Made by a program: the position numbers and the translations under genes. Shown piece by piece: positions 16,827-25,195 of a DNA stretch of 64,000 nucleotides. The notes below the pieces were generated by a model, which did not search any database, was not told where the DNA came from, and saw nothing but the letters and a program-made list of their open reading frames with translations. How positions within the stretch are numbered: position 1 is the stretch's first letter; every line of letters begins with the position of its first letter. Source of the DNA: Demequina mangrovi (GTDB lineage: Bacteria > Actinomycetota > Actinomycetes > Actinomycetales > Demequinaceae); contig NZ_BBLU01000003.1 of NCBI RefSeq assembly GCF_000759715.1, positions 219,244 to 283,243 on the forward strand, read 5' to 3'.

Positions 16827-16979
16827 GGTGCTCCCCTCGAGATGCCCTGCGCAGCCCTCCCCAGGCAGCGCAGCATGGTGGTGACACGACGCTCGAGCGG
16901 CGGCGGGATCCCGGGGTGATCCACCGGCGTCGTCAGCACGAGGCGCTCTTCGAACCTAACCCGAAGCCCGACCCGACGC

Positions 16980-16994
16980 AACAAGATATGGGGG
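16980..16994 (-). promoter_or_regulatory. NrdR box (promoter-proximal)
   Basis: On the minus strand CCCCCATATCTTGTT, agreeing at about 10 of 15 positions with the NrdR consensus acaCwAtATaTwGtg. It starts exactly 31 bases from the better box, the three-turn spacing usual for paired NrdR sites. It probably overlaps the -35 region of nrdA. Confidence 0.6.
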
Positions 16995-17010
16995 CGAATT
17001 TCGAGTGAAG

Positions 17011-17025
17011 CCCTAGATGTTGTGT
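17011..17025 (-). promoter_or_regulatory. NrdR box (promoter-distal)
   Basis: On the minus strand ACACAACATCTAGGG, about 12 of 15 matches to the NrdR consensus. Together with the box 31 bases away it indicates dATP/ATP-dependent repression of nrdAB by NrdR, encoded elsewhere. Confidence 0.7.
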
Positions 17026-17028
17026 TTC

Positions 17029-17060
17029 TGTGGACAGCGCTGTGCATAGGCTGTGGACGC
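17029..17060. promoter_or_regulatory. Three DnaA-box-like nonamers beside the NrdR boxes
   Basis: TGTGGACAG (17029), TGTGCATAG (17041) and TGTGGACGC (17052) resemble the reversed DnaA box TGTGGA(T/C)AA and repeat every 11-12 bases, about one helical turn. DnaA control of nrd genes is established in E. coli; here it is inferred. Confidence 0.4.
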
Positions 17061-17307
17061 GGCGGCGTGTCGCGTGGACTGCGGGGGCCGGTCTGTTGAA
17101 GACTGCGCCGCCGCTCCTTGCGGGACTGTCTCCAGTGTCGCGCGGGGGTCTGACAACGCCCGCTCCGCCCCCACCCCGACAGTCCCGACGGATCTCACCG
17201 CGACACGCCGGGCCAGGACCACCCTGAATCCGAGACACGCCGACGACCCGGGACCAACTCCGTTGGAATTGTCAGCAGGGGCGGGGCGGCGCCCGCTCCG
17301 CACGCGA
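17061..17307. other. Intergenic DNA without recognised genes
   Basis: The rest of the spacer between the nrdA control region and the upp terminator. No credible start codons with ribosome-binding sites and no RNA gene were seen. Confidence 0.5.
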
Positions 17308-17343
17308 AAGCGCCGCATCGTCCGGCGGGACGATGCGGCGCTT
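17308..17343 (-). terminator. Terminator after upp
   Basis: Perfect 15-base arms (17308-17322 and 17329-17343, AAGCGCCGCATCGTC) around CGGCGG, 15 bases past the upp stop. Both arms contain the recurrent octamer GACGATGC/GCATCGTC. Confidence 0.75.
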
Positions 17344-17358
17344 GCGGAAGGCTGGAGG

Positions 17359-18000
17359 CTAGACGTCGACGATGCCGTAGAGGCGGTCGCCCGCGTCGCC
17401 GAGGCCCGGCACGATGTAGCCGACCTCGTTGAGCTTCTCGTCGACCTGCGCGACCACCACGGAGACGTCGGCGCGGTCGCCGACCTTCTCCTGGACGTGC
17501 GCGATGCCCTCGGGCGCGGCGAGCAGGCACACGCACGTGACGTCGGTCGCGCCGCGCTCGAGCACGTACTCGATCGCCATGACGAGCGAGCCGCCCGTCG
17601 CGAGCATCGGGTCGATGAGGAACACCTGGCGGCCCGTGAGGTCGTCGGGCAGGCGGTTCGCGTAGGTGATCGCCTCGAGCGTCTCCTCGTCGCGCTTGAG
17701 CCCGAGGAAGCCCACCTCGGCGCTCGGCAGCAGGCGGGTCATGCCGTCGAGCATGCCCAGGCCGGCGCGCAGGATGGGGACGATGATCGGCGGCGGGTCC
17801 GCGATCGCGGTGCCGGTCGTGGTGGTGAGCGGGGTCTCGACCTCGCGCTCCACCACGCGCACGTCACGCGTGGCCTCGTAGGCCAGGAGCGTGACGAGCT
17901 CGTCGACCAGGAGCCGGAACGTCGGCGACTTGGTGTTCTTGTCGCGCAGGACGGTGACCTTGTGTCGGATGAGCGGGTGATCCGCAACGTGCAGGCGCAT
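17359..18000 (-). CDS. upp: Uracil phosphoribosyltransferase
   Basis: 213 residues, full family length. It converts uracil and PRPP to UMP in pyrimidine salvage. The PRPP loop is [17 protein letters not shown]; the uracil-side tail [17 protein letters not shown] is also standard. The N-terminal [20 protein letters not shown] is highly typical. Transcription is leaderless (TAGGCT six bases before ATG) and divergent from tadA with a 62-base shared control region. Confidence 0.97.
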   Translation of the reverse strand: MRLHVADHPLIRHKVTVLRDKNTKSPTFRLLVDELVTLLAYEATRDVRVVEREVETPLTTTTGTAIADPPPIIVPILRAGLGMLDGMTRLLPSAEVGFLGLKRDEETLEAITYANRLPDDLTGRQVFLIDPMLATGGSLVMAIEYVLERGATDVTCVCLLAAPEGIAHVQEKVGDRADVSVVVAQVDEKLNEVGYIVPGLGDAGDRLYGIVDV

Positions 18001-18006
18001 GCCCCG

Positions 18007-18012
18007 AGCCTA
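18007..18012 (-). promoter_or_regulatory. -10 element of the leaderless upp promoter
   Basis: TAGGCT on the minus strand, six bases before the ATG of upp. Confidence 0.5.
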
Positions 18013-18050
18013 TCGCGACCATCGGCCGTGGACGCGGGACGATGCGCCGG

Positions 18051-18056
18051 TAGCCT
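18051..18056 (+). promoter_or_regulatory. -10 element of the leaderless tadA promoter
   Basis: TAGCCT followed by GGCGAC and the GTG start; no ribosome-binding site. A copy of GGGACGATGCG lies just upstream. Confidence 0.5.
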
Positions 18057-18062
18057 GGCGAC

Positions 18063-18518
18063 GTGAACGGGCGGTGGGACGAGGCGATGGGTGTCGCGCT
18101 CGACGAGGCGCGCCGCGCGGGCGCCGCGGGCGACGTCCCGGTCGGTGCCGTGGTGCTCTCCCCTGCGGGAGAGGTCCTCGGCACGGGCCACAACCTCCGC
18201 GAGGTCGACGGCGACCCCTCCGCCCACGCCGAGGTGGTCGCGATCCGCGCCGCCGCATCGTCCCTGGGGACCTGGCGGCTCGACGACTGCACGCTCGTCG
18301 TCACCCTGGAGCCGTGCCTCATGTGCGCGGGCGCGATCCTCCAGTCGCGGATCCCGCGCCTGGTGCTCGGCGCGTGGGATGAGAAGGCCGGCGCGACCGG
18401 CTCGCAGTGGGACGTGGTCCGCGACGCGCGTATCGGCGCCAAGGTCGAGGTCGTGTCCGGCGTGCGCGCCGACGAGTGCGCTGCAGTGCTGAGCGAGTTC
18501 TTCGAGGCCAGGCGGTAG
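18063..18518 (+). CDS. tadA: tRNA-specific adenosine deaminase
   Basis: 151 residues of the cytidine/deoxycytidylate deaminase fold. Zinc ligands are His55 in HAE (Glu57 is the proton shuttle), Cys85 and Cys88 in PCLMC. PVGAVV precedes them, as in TadA. It deaminates A34 to inosine in tRNA-Arg(ACG). The GTG start follows a leaderless -10. The next gene begins at the base after the stop, so the two are translationally linked. Confidence 0.93.
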   Translation: MNGRWDEAMGVALDEARRAGAAGDVPVGAVVLSPAGEVLGTGHNLREVDGDPSAHAEVVAIRAAASSLGTWRLDDCTLVVTLEPCLMCAGAILQSRIPRLVLGAWDEKAGATGSQWDVVRDARIGAKVEVVSGVRADECAAVLSEFFEARR

Positions 18519-19631
18519 ATGTCCGAGGACCCGCGGCTGCGCGACACCTGGAGGGGCGGCATGCGCCGCGCCGTGGTGAGCCTCGGCACGATCGTGCCTG
18601 CGAAGGAGCCGCGCTGGCCCATCGCGCTGCAGGCCTCCGTGGTCCTCACCGTGCCGATCCTGGTCGGGATCGCCTTCGACCGCGTGGACCTCGGGCTGAT
18701 CGCCGCGACCGGCGCGTTCACCGTGCCGTACTTCGCCGCGCTGCCGCGCCTCGAACGCCTGCGCCTGCGACCGATCGCCGGGCTGGTGCTGGTGCTCACC
18801 TCCGCGGTGGGTGCGCTGCTCGCGCCGTACGGCATGCTCAGCGCGCTCGGACTGGTCGTCGTCACCATCCTCGTCGGCATCGCGGTGCACGGCTACCGGC
18901 TCGGGCCGCCCGGCCCGCTGTTCCCGGTGCTCGTCTACGGGATGTCCGGCCATGCGGTCGACGGCGGCCTTCCGGCGCTCACGCTCGTCGCCACTGTGGC
19001 GGCAGGCTGCACCTGGGCCGTGATCGCGAGCATCGCCCCGCTGATCCGCCGGGTCCATTGGCAGGTGAAGCCTCGCCCGCTGTCGGTCCTGCTCGCCCGG
19101 CCCGCGTGGGACCGTGGCGCGAAGGAGCTCGTGTGGCGCACCGTCATCGTGACCGTCCTGGGCACCGCGCTGTCGCTCCTCTGGGTGGACCCCGACCGGG
19201 CTTATTGGACCGTCGCCGCAGGCGTGGTGGTCGTGGGCGTGGTCCCCGGCCGCGGGCCGGCGGTCACCCGCGGCCTGCATCGCGCGATCGGCACCGTGGT
19301 GGGCGTCGGGATCTACCTCGCGATCTCCCAGTCCGGGATGCCGGCGCTCGCGCTGGCGTTCACGCTCGGCGCGCTCCAGTACGTCACCGAGCTGGCGATC
19401 ACCCGGCACTACGCGATCGCCGTCGCCGCCGTCACGCCGATGGCGCTCGTCATCGTGACCGCGAGCGCCGGCCAGCTGGGCGATCTGGCGGTCACGGGCG
19501 AGCGGATCCTCGACACGGTGGTCGGCTCGGCGCTCGCCGTCGCGACCGCGCTGCTGCACCCGCCCGCGCCCCCCGACCCTGCGGGCAGGCACGCTCCGCC
19601 GCACCGCGACGTGCCCTCGCCGGGGACCTGA
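18519..19631 (+). CDS. FUSC-family integral membrane protein
   Basis: 370 residues with two hydrophobic blocks of about five membrane segments each, separated by a short loop around LLARPAWDRGAKELVWR. The second block contains DPDRAYWTVAAGVVVVG and GRGPAVTRGLHRAIGTVVGV, the FUSC (fusaric-acid-resistance-like) signature. Relatives are linked to efflux of aromatic acids, but function is generally untested. It starts at the base after the tadA stop. A closely similar paralogue near 27 kb is interrupted by a stop codon. Confidence 0.8.
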   Translation: MSEDPRLRDTWRGGMRRAVVSLGTIVPAKEPRWPIALQASVVLTVPILVGIAFDRVDLGLIAATGAFTVPYFAALPRLERLRLRPIAGLVLVLTSAVGALLAPYGMLSALGLVVVTILVGIAVHGYRLGPPGPLFPVLVYGMSGHAVDGGLPALTLVATVAAGCTWAVIASIAPLIRRVHWQVKPRPLSVLLARPAWDRGAKELVWRTVIVTVLGTALSLLWVDPDRAYWTVAAGVVVVGVVPGRGPAVTRGLHRAIGTVVGVGIYLAISQSGMPALALAFTLGALQYVTELAITRHYAIAVAAVTPMALVIVTASAGQLGDLAVTGERILDTVVGSALAVATALLHPPAPPDPAGRHAPPHRDVPSPGT

Positions 19632-19763
19632 GCCCCGATTCGGCACGCGGTGCAGACAAGGCGCCTACAACCCCCCTGCTACCCATGCGATCTTCGCCGG
19701 AACCGCCCCTGAGGGGCCGTCCCGATTAGGTTTTTTCGTTCACACTCCGGTAATCTCTTCCGC

Positions 19764-19854
19764 GGTGACGTGTCCGAGCGGCCGAAGGTGCAGCACTCGA
19801 AATGCTGTGTACGGTAACCCCGTACCGTGGGTTCAAATCCCACCGTCACCGCCA
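19764..19854 (+). tRNA. tRNA-Ser (anticodon CGA)
   Basis: Acceptor arms GGTGACG and CGTCACC pair perfectly, followed by G73 and an encoded CCA. The anticodon loop CTCGAAA gives CGA, reading UCG. A long variable arm (GTACGGTAACCCCGTAC) and GGGTTCAAATCCC T-arm confirm a class II serine tRNA. Confidence 0.96.
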
Positions 19855-19860
19855 CGGAAG

Positions 19861-19905
19861 AGGGCCTGTTCCTCCTGGTAGATCCAGGGGAACAGGCCCT
19901 TTCTG
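19861..19905 (+). terminator. Intrinsic terminator of tRNA-Ser
   Basis: AGGGCCTGTTCC (19861) pairs with GGAACAGGCCCT (ending 19900) across a 16-base loop, followed by TTTCT. It is one of few hairpins here with a T-rich tail. Confidence 0.85.
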
Positions 19906-20310
19906 CTTCTTGCTGGAGGATCGCGCAGCAACAAGACAGCAACAGATGCGCGAGGAGCAGACACGCAGCTGCCTTTGCCACGCCCCTTCGGCCGGGCGGA
20001 GCGAGCACACCGGTCGTGTCGCCGTCACACGAAGATCGACCGCTCCGGCGCCGGCAGGCGTAGCCACGAGCCCGAACAGCCGCGGGCGCGCCCTCTGCCC
20101 CAGACCGTTCATCGCCCCGCATCCACGCTCGCGCCGCCCTCGATGCGAGGCCCGACCTCGACGGCATCACTCACCCGCGAGTTCGGAGGACAGGGGCAGG
20201 GTCAAGTTGTCCACGGAAGCGGGTCAGGCTCCCGTGTGCATCGGCCCCAGCCGGGCGGACAGATCCGGAACACGACACCACGGCACCGGAGATGCCAGTC
20301 GATCCACCGA
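19906..20310. other. Noncoding or unresolved DNA downstream of tRNA-Ser
   Basis: No reading frame here has convincing composition or a start site. The sequence looks visibly less G/C-biased than the flanking genes. I saw no repeat of the tRNA 3' end that would mark an attachment site. Confidence 0.5.
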
Positions 20311-21045
20311 CTACGCAGCCTTGGCAGCGCCGTCCACCCGCGCCACCGAGATGCCTCGCTCCCCACAGGCCCGCGCAAGTTGGACGACAACCTCGTCCAC
20401 CGCCTCGTCGGGAAGGCGCAGATAGAGCCGCCGATGAGGGCTCTGCGCCTCCCGAAGCTTCAGCCAACGAAACTCAGCTCCCAAGCCATGCTGCCTGACC
20501 ACATACTCGAGGCGATGTCCTGGCGATACCGTGATCGACAGCCGCCCACCCGGCAAGGTGCAGACGCGAAGTCTGAGGTCGTCGCCCTTCCTGTCGAGGA
20601 CGAGCATCGGCAAGAGCCGCGACGCCTGAGCGAGCGTCGCGACAGCGTGAGCAACCATGACCAGACCACTGATCGCGCCCGCTGCTCCCAGAACCCTGAA
20701 ATAGACCGGGCCCCCAACAAGTCGCTCGGCCGGCGCTTCCGGATTCGCGACGTAAAAGATCCCCGCGAGCAGCCCGCAGATGCCGAACGCCAAGAGCATC
20801 CAGCCCTGGGTCAGCAACTCCCTGGCAACCCATGGCACACGTGATCTGATCGCGACCCTCGCGCCGCGTTTGCTCATCCGCTCCACCGCCCGTCCGACAC
20901 GGCCGTACTGCCTGGTAACGCGTTCACCATAGGCCCCCGCCGCCGAACCGTCGTCGAGCCATCTGTTCCGAAGGTGATGGAACAGCCACGGAGCCTGGCC
21001 CAGCAGCGCGAGTCGTGCCACCGACGCACCCACTCCGTCGGCCAC
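20311..21045 (-). CDS. Hypothetical membrane protein
   Basis: 244 residues. A basic N-terminal region with RVTRQYGRVGRAVERMSKR is followed by two membrane segments (WMLLAFGICGLLAGIFYV at about 80-97 and VLGAAGAISGLVMVAHAVATL at about 119-139), then a soluble domain of about 100 residues rich in Arg and Leu (CTLPGGRLSITVSPGHRLEYVV). No family recognised. Its G/C content and codon choice look lower than the neighbours, in keeping with acquisition beside the tRNA gene. It follows another small membrane protein gene on the same strand and is probably co-transcribed. Confidence 0.55.
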   Translation of the reverse strand: MADGVGASVARLALLGQAPWLFHHLRNRWLDDGSAAGAYGERVTRQYGRVGRAVERMSKRGARVAIRSRVPWVARELLTQGWMLLAFGICGLLAGIFYVANPEAPAERLVGGPVYFRVLGAAGAISGLVMVAHAVATLAQASRLLPMLVLDRKGDDLRLRVCTLPGGRLSITVSPGHRLEYVVRQHGLGAEFRWLKLREAQSPHRRLYLRLPDEAVDEVVVQLARACGERGISVARVDGAAKAA

Positions 21046-21081
21046 GCGGCCGCCCGCGGCTCGTCTCAGCAGGGACTGCCC

Positions 21082-21489
21082 CTACTCGCGGAGGGGCGGC
21101 GGCACGAGGAATTGGGGCTTTCCCAGAAACCACAGGCTCGCAAACACGACGATTCCCACCGGTGCAAGAGCGATAGAAACGAGGCCCGCCACCCCATTGA
21201 TGTCGGCGATATCAGGCGAGGCCTCACCGCGTGCATATCCAAGGATCAACGGGAAGGCTGCACCAGCAGCGCACAGCACCACCGGCGCGAGAGTGAACAC
21301 TACTTGCGGATAGGCGCGAGACGCGCGCCGACCCCAACCCTCACCGAAGCCATCCACCAGGCGCTCCCGGTAACTGGTCCAGTAGCGCGAGTCGTGCCAC
21401 CGGCGTGCCCAAAGAACGACGACCCAGCACCACCCAGCGAACATCAGCACCGACGCACCGAGCACGACGATTGCCTCTACTTGCCCCAC
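21082..21489 (-). CDS. Hypothetical small membrane protein
   Basis: 135 residues from a GTG start with GGAAGG nine bases upstream; an upstream ATG at 21537 is less well supported. There are three hydrophobic stretches (AIVVLGASVLMFAGWCWVVVL; YPQVVFTLAPVVLCAAGAAFP; VAGLVSIALAPVGIVVFASLWF) separated by a charged loop (RRWHDSRYWTSYRERL). No recognised family. It lies between two other membrane-protein genes on the same strand. Confidence 0.5.
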   Translation of the reverse strand: MGQVEAIVVLGASVLMFAGWCWVVVLWARRWHDSRYWTSYRERLVDGFGEGWGRRASRAYPQVVFTLAPVVLCAAGAAFPLILGYARGEASPDIADINGVAGLVSIALAPVGIVVFASLWFLGKPQFLVPPPLRE

Positions 21490-21591
21490 AGTTTCTGACC
21501 TTCCGTTCAGGACTCGGGCGTGGCGTTCGGAGCGCACCGCCGATGCACCGATGGGACTGCTCCCGCGGAGGCGCGTCCCGCGAACTCCACT

Positions 21592-21723
21592 TCACAGCCA
21601 CCTGACGATGCCCCTGTTGCCGACCGCCTGAGAGGCTAGCCCTGCCGTCGCGCCGCCCGCCACCCCCACAAGCGTTCCAATGGCGAGGACGAGGATGCCG
21701 GCGCCGATCGAAGCGCTCGCCAT
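21592..21723 (-). CDS. Single-span small membrane protein
   Basis: 43 residues: MASASIGAGILVLAIGTLVG and a further Gly/Ala-rich membrane stretch ending GNRGIVRWL. It could be the first gene of the three-gene membrane set. There is no homologue I recognise; the call rests on the hydrophobic pattern and position, so it remains tentative. Confidence 0.3.
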   Translation of the reverse strand: MASASIGAGILVLAIGTLVGVAGGATAGLASQAVGNRGIVRWL

Positions 21724-21824
21724 CGTCTCCGGCCGGCGCTCATGGCAGTCGCATCTGACGGAAGCAGGCCAGACGCCGCGCGCCCCACCGCACCCCAACC
21801 GTGACGCGACCGAAACACTTCCGA

Positions 21825-21835
21825 AACGGTCCGTT
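21825..21835. promoter_or_regulatory. Candidate TetR operator
   Basis: AACGG-T-CCGTT, a perfect short palindrome between the presumed -35 and -10 of the following tetR gene. CCGAAAC is also repeated directly next to it. Confidence 0.35.
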
Positions 21836-21838
21836 CCG

Positions 21839-21844
21839 TATGGT
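21839..21844 (+). promoter_or_regulatory. -10 element of leaderless promoter (tetR-MFS-M20 operon)
   Basis: TATGGT, six bases (CGGGCC), then ATG; no ribosome-binding site. Confidence 0.45.
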
Positions 21845-21850
21845 CGGGCC

Positions 21851-22462
21851 ATGGCACCCGCACCGCACGCGGCGACCCCCGCCGGCCGCCCCACCGACGA
21901 GGAGCTCAGCCGCCGCATCCTCGACGTCGGCCTCGACCTGCTGCACGAGCACGGCTACGCCGCGCTGCGCGTCGAGCACGTGGCCAAGGCCGCGGGATGC
22001 GGCAAGGCCGCGATCTACCGCCGCCACGCCGACAAGGCCGCCCTGGTCGCGGCCATCGTGCTCGCCCACGTCGAGGTCGGCGAATGCCCCGACACCGGCT
22101 CGGTGCGCGACGACCTCCTCGAGCATGCGCTCCAGAACCAGCGCAACCAGGAGGGCAAGGGGGTCGCCGCCGGCCGCGCGATGTCCGCGATCCTCGAGCC
22201 CGAGGTCTTCGCCCTGATCTGGGACTCCCTCTTCCTGGTCCGCCGCCGCCATGGCGAGCGGATCCTCGACCGCGCCATCACCCGCGGCGAGCTCCCCTCC
22301 GACGTCGACCCCGACGTCATCCTCGATGCGGTCTCCGGGCTCACCCTGCTCCGGCACGCGATCGAGGGCGTCCGCGTCGAGCCGCGCCAGTACCTGGCGC
22401 TGATCGACGCGCTCCTCGCCTCCCCGCCCCGACTGCTCCACGCCTCCGAAGGAACGGACTGA
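21851..22462 (+). CDS. TetR-family regulator of the adjacent exporter operon
   Basis: 203 residues. The helix-turn-helix is GYAALRVEHVAKAAGCGKAAIYRRHADKAALVAAI in parts (about residues 37-71), and the C-terminal half is a helical ligand domain. It starts the operon: the MFS gene begins two bases after its stop. It most likely represses this operon and is released by the exported compound. Start chosen from the leaderless -10 and the classical TetR N-terminal length. Confidence 0.92.
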   Translation: MAPAPHAATPAGRPTDEELSRRILDVGLDLLHEHGYAALRVEHVAKAAGCGKAAIYRRHADKAALVAAIVLAHVEVGECPDTGSVRDDLLEHALQNQRNQEGKGVAAGRAMSAILEPEVFALIWDSLFLVRRRHGERILDRAITRGELPSDVDPDVILDAVSGLTLLRHAIEGVRVEPRQYLALIDALLASPPRLLHASEGTD

Positions 22463-22463
22463 C

Positions 22464-23927
22464 ATGACCACCGCCCCCGCGACCGGCTCGATGCGACGGC
22501 TCTCGCCGCGCGTCGTCGTCGGCTTCCTCCTGCTCTGCGAGCTCGCCTCGGGCTTCGCCCAGGGCTTCTACCCGCCGCTGCTCGGCGAGATCGCCGACCA
22601 CATGCGCGTGAGCGACGCCGACATCACCTGGTTCCTCACGGTCCAGACGCTCGGCGCCGCCGTGTGCGTGCCGCTGCTGTCGCGCCTCGGCGACGTGTTC
22701 GGCCACCGCCGGATCCTCCGCATCGCCGTCGTCGCGGTCATCGTCGGCGGCCTCCTCACCGCCTTCGCCCCCAACTACGAGACGATGCTGGTCGGCCGCC
22801 TCCTCACGGCCCCCGAGGCGGCGTGGCTCCCCCTCGAGATCGCGCTGATCCACAACCGCATCAAGGGCGACACCGCGCGCAGCTCGATCGGGCTGCTGGT
22901 GTCCTTCCTCACGGGAGGCCTCATCCTCGGCACCGTCGCGAGCGGCCTCATCGCCGGCGCCATGCCGTCGCTCACCGCCACGCTGCTCGTCCCCGTCGTG
23001 TTCGGCCTGGTCGCCGTCTACGCCGCGTTCTTCAAGGTCCCCGAGTCCACCGAGCGCACCCGCGTCCGCATCGACGGCATCGGCTTCGCGGGCATCGGCA
23101 TCGCGATGATCGCCCTGCTTTTCGGCCTCCACCTGGCCTCCGACGCCGGATTCGGCGCACCCTCGACGCTCATCACCCTGGCGGTCGCCGTCGCGATCTT
23201 CGTCGCGTGGGTCGCCTGGGAGCGCCGCTCCGAGTCCCCCGCGATCGACGTGCGCATGGTCGTCTCGCCCAAGCTCGGACCCGCCTACCTCGCCTCCTTC
23301 CTGTTCGGCATGGTGCTGTTCGGCACGCAGACCCCGATCACGACCTTCCTCGCGGCCGACCCGGCCGAGGTCGGCTACGGCTTCGCTGCGGCGCCCGGCA
23401 CGGTCTCGGCCATCATGGGCCTGCTCATGATCATGGCCACCGTCGGCGCGGGCGCGTTCGCCCCCATCGCGCGGCGGATCGGCATGCGCGCCGTCCTGAT
23501 CGCCGGTGCCGCGCTCGCCGCGGGCGCCTGGGCCTTCCAGATCGCGATGCACTCGGCCATGTGGCACATGTACCTCTTCGCGCTCGTCGGCGGCATCGGC
23601 ATGGGCCTCCTCATGGGCGCGCTCCCCGCGCTCATCGCCGAGGCGGCGCCGAGCGACCAGACGGGCATCGCGGCCGGCATCTACAACTCGCTGCGCACGC
23701 TCGGCGGCGCCGCCGCAGGAGCCGTGTTCGCGGTCCTCCTGACGGCCTTCACCCCCGTCGGGGAGCTCGCGTCGTCGGTGGGCGGCTACGTGGCCATCTG
23801 GACCTTCTCCGCGGTCGCCTTCGTGGTCGTGGCGATCGCGCTGGGAACGATGCGCATCGCCGACGGCGAGGCGGTCGCCGGAGAGGCCGATACCGACACC
23901 CACGAGCTGGAGGGCGCGACCCGATGA
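22464..23927 (+). CDS. MFS drug exporter (DHA2-like, about 14 membrane segments)
   Basis: 487 residues. Motif A is LSRLGDVFGHRRILRIA. The chain contains about 14 hydrophobic segments, with GIYNSLRTLGGAAAGAVFAVLL near the C-terminus, as in DHA2 exporters. It is a proton-driven efflux pump in the cytoplasmic membrane. Translationally coupled: its stop overlaps the ATG of the M20 hydrolase gene (ATGA). With a TetR gene in front, an inducible detoxification role is likely. Confidence 0.9.
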   Translation: MTTAPATGSMRRLSPRVVVGFLLLCELASGFAQGFYPPLLGEIADHMRVSDADITWFLTVQTLGAAVCVPLLSRLGDVFGHRRILRIAVVAVIVGGLLTAFAPNYETMLVGRLLTAPEAAWLPLEIALIHNRIKGDTARSSIGLLVSFLTGGLILGTVASGLIAGAMPSLTATLLVPVVFGLVAVYAAFFKVPESTERTRVRIDGIGFAGIGIAMIALLFGLHLASDAGFGAPSTLITLAVAVAIFVAWVAWERRSESPAIDVRMVVSPKLGPAYLASFLFGMVLFGTQTPITTFLAADPAEVGYGFAAAPGTVSAIMGLLMIMATVGAGAFAPIARRIGMRAVLIAGAALAAGAWAFQIAMHSAMWHMYLFALVGGIGMGLLMGALPALIAEAAPSDQTGIAAGIYNSLRTLGGAAAGAVFAVLLTAFTPVGELASSVGGYVAIWTFSAVAFVVVAIALGTMRIADGEAVAGEADTDTHELEGATR

Positions 23928-25141
23928 CCGTCACCGATCAGCCGCTCCCGGCACCCGACTTCGCCGCCGACGCCGCCGCGGTCCTTCCCGACCTGGTCGC
24001 CCTGCGCCGCGCGCTCCACGCCGACCCCGAGCTGGGTCTCGACCTGCCGCGCACCCAGGCGAAGGTGCTCGCCGCCCTCGAGGGCCTGCCGCTCGAGATC
24101 ACCACGGGCACGGCCACCACCTCGGTGGTCGCTGTGCTCCGCGGCGCCCTGCCCGGCCCCACCGTGCTCCTCCGCGGCGACATGGACGCCCTGCCGCTCG
24201 ACGAGGCGACGGGCCTCGACTACGCCTCGACCAACGGCGCGATGCATGCGTGCGGTCACGACCTCCACACCGCGGGGCTCGTGGGCGCGGCGCGGCTCCT
24301 CGCGGCGCATCGTGACACGCTCGCCGGCTCGGTCATCTTCATGTTCCAGCCCGGCGAGGAGGGCGACGGCGGCGCGAAGGTCATGATCGACGAGGGGCTC
24401 CTCGACGCCGCCGGGGACAGGCCCGTCGGCGCCTACGCGATCCACATGGCACCGGGTCCGCGGGGCGTGTTCGGAACCCGCCCGGGTCCGGTTATGGCGG
24501 GAGCGGCCACGCTGCATGTCACGGTGAACGGCCGCGGCGGCCACGGCTCGCAGCCTCAGCACGCGCTCGATCCCGTCCCGGCGGCGGCCGAGACCGTGCT
24601 CGCGCTCCAGAGCTTCGTCACGCGAAGCTTCGACGCGTTCGACCCGGTGGTGCTCACCGTGACCCGCATGAGCACCGGCGAGGGCGCCATCAACGTGATC
24701 CCCGAGCAGGTCGAGCTCGGCGCGACGGTCCGCTTCATGTCCGCCGCGTCGCTCGCGACGCTCAAGGAGGGGCTTCCCCGCGTGGCCGAGGGCGTCGCGA
24801 CCACGCACGGCCTCACCGCGGACGTCCGCTTCGAGGAGTACTACCCGGCCACGGTGAACGATGCCGCCGAGACGGCGTTCACGGTCGAGACGCTGGCCGG
24901 TGTCTTCGGCGAGCAGAGGATCATGACGATGCCGGCGCCGGTCATGGGCTCGGAGGACTTCTCCTTCGTGCTCGACGAGGTGCCGGGCACGTTCCTCATG
25001 CTCATGGCCTCCCCGCCGGACATCGACCCGGCCACCGCCGAGTTCAACCACTCGCCGCGCGTGCTCTTCGACGATGCGGTGCTGGGCGACCAGGCCGCGG
25101 CGCTGGCGACGCTCGCGTTCGCGCGCACCGCGCGAGGCTAG
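23924..25141 (+). CDS. M20-family amidohydrolase (peptidase/aminoacylase-like)
   Basis: 405 residues. Metal-binding motifs are RGDMDALPL, HACGHDLHT and FQPGEEG; a bacterial exopeptidase dimerisation domain occupies the middle (HVTVNGRGGHGSQPQ). This is the IAA-amino-acid hydrolase/hippurate hydrolase type that frees carboxylic acids from amide conjugates in the cytosol. In an operon with an exporter and TetR, it may cleave an N-acyl compound whose product is exported (inference). Its ATG overlaps the exporter stop by four bases. Confidence 0.9.
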   Translation: MTVTDQPLPAPDFAADAAAVLPDLVALRRALHADPELGLDLPRTQAKVLAALEGLPLEITTGTATTSVVAVLRGALPGPTVLLRGDMDALPLDEATGLDYASTNGAMHACGHDLHTAGLVGAARLLAAHRDTLAGSVIFMFQPGEEGDGGAKVMIDEGLLDAAGDRPVGAYAIHMAPGPRGVFGTRPGPVMAGAATLHVTVNGRGGHGSQPQHALDPVPAAAETVLALQSFVTRSFDAFDPVVLTVTRMSTGEGAINVIPEQVELGATVRFMSAASLATLKEGLPRVAEGVATTHGLTADVRFEEYYPATVNDAAETAFTVETLAGVFGEQRIMTMPAPVMGSEDFSFVLDEVPGTFLMLMASPPDIDPATAEFNHSPRVLFDDAVLGDQAAALATLAFARTARG

Positions 25142-25159
25142 ACGCGCTCAAGGTGACGG

Positions 25160-25185
25160 GGGCCCGGCGATCCATCGCCGGGCCC
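25160..25185. terminator. Bidirectional terminator between M20 and hutD-like genes
   Basis: GGGCCCGGCGAT, CC, ATCGCCGGGCCC: perfect 12-base arms centred between two convergent stop codons. Confidence 0.75.
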
Positions 25186-25195
25186 TCGTCGCCTC

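Noticed and set aside
19855..20310. Integrase or attachment site next to tRNA-Ser
   Set aside because: No integrase or transposase motif and no duplicate of the tRNA 3' end could be found in the window.
20171..20467. 98-residue minus-strand frame
   Set aside because: Gly/Arg/Ser-rich, no ribosome-binding site, and it overlaps the 3' end of the better-supported membrane-protein gene in another frame.
22341..23903. Minus-strand frame opposite the DHA2 exporter
   Set aside because: Low-complexity shadow; the plus-strand transporter has proper motifs and coupling to neighbours.
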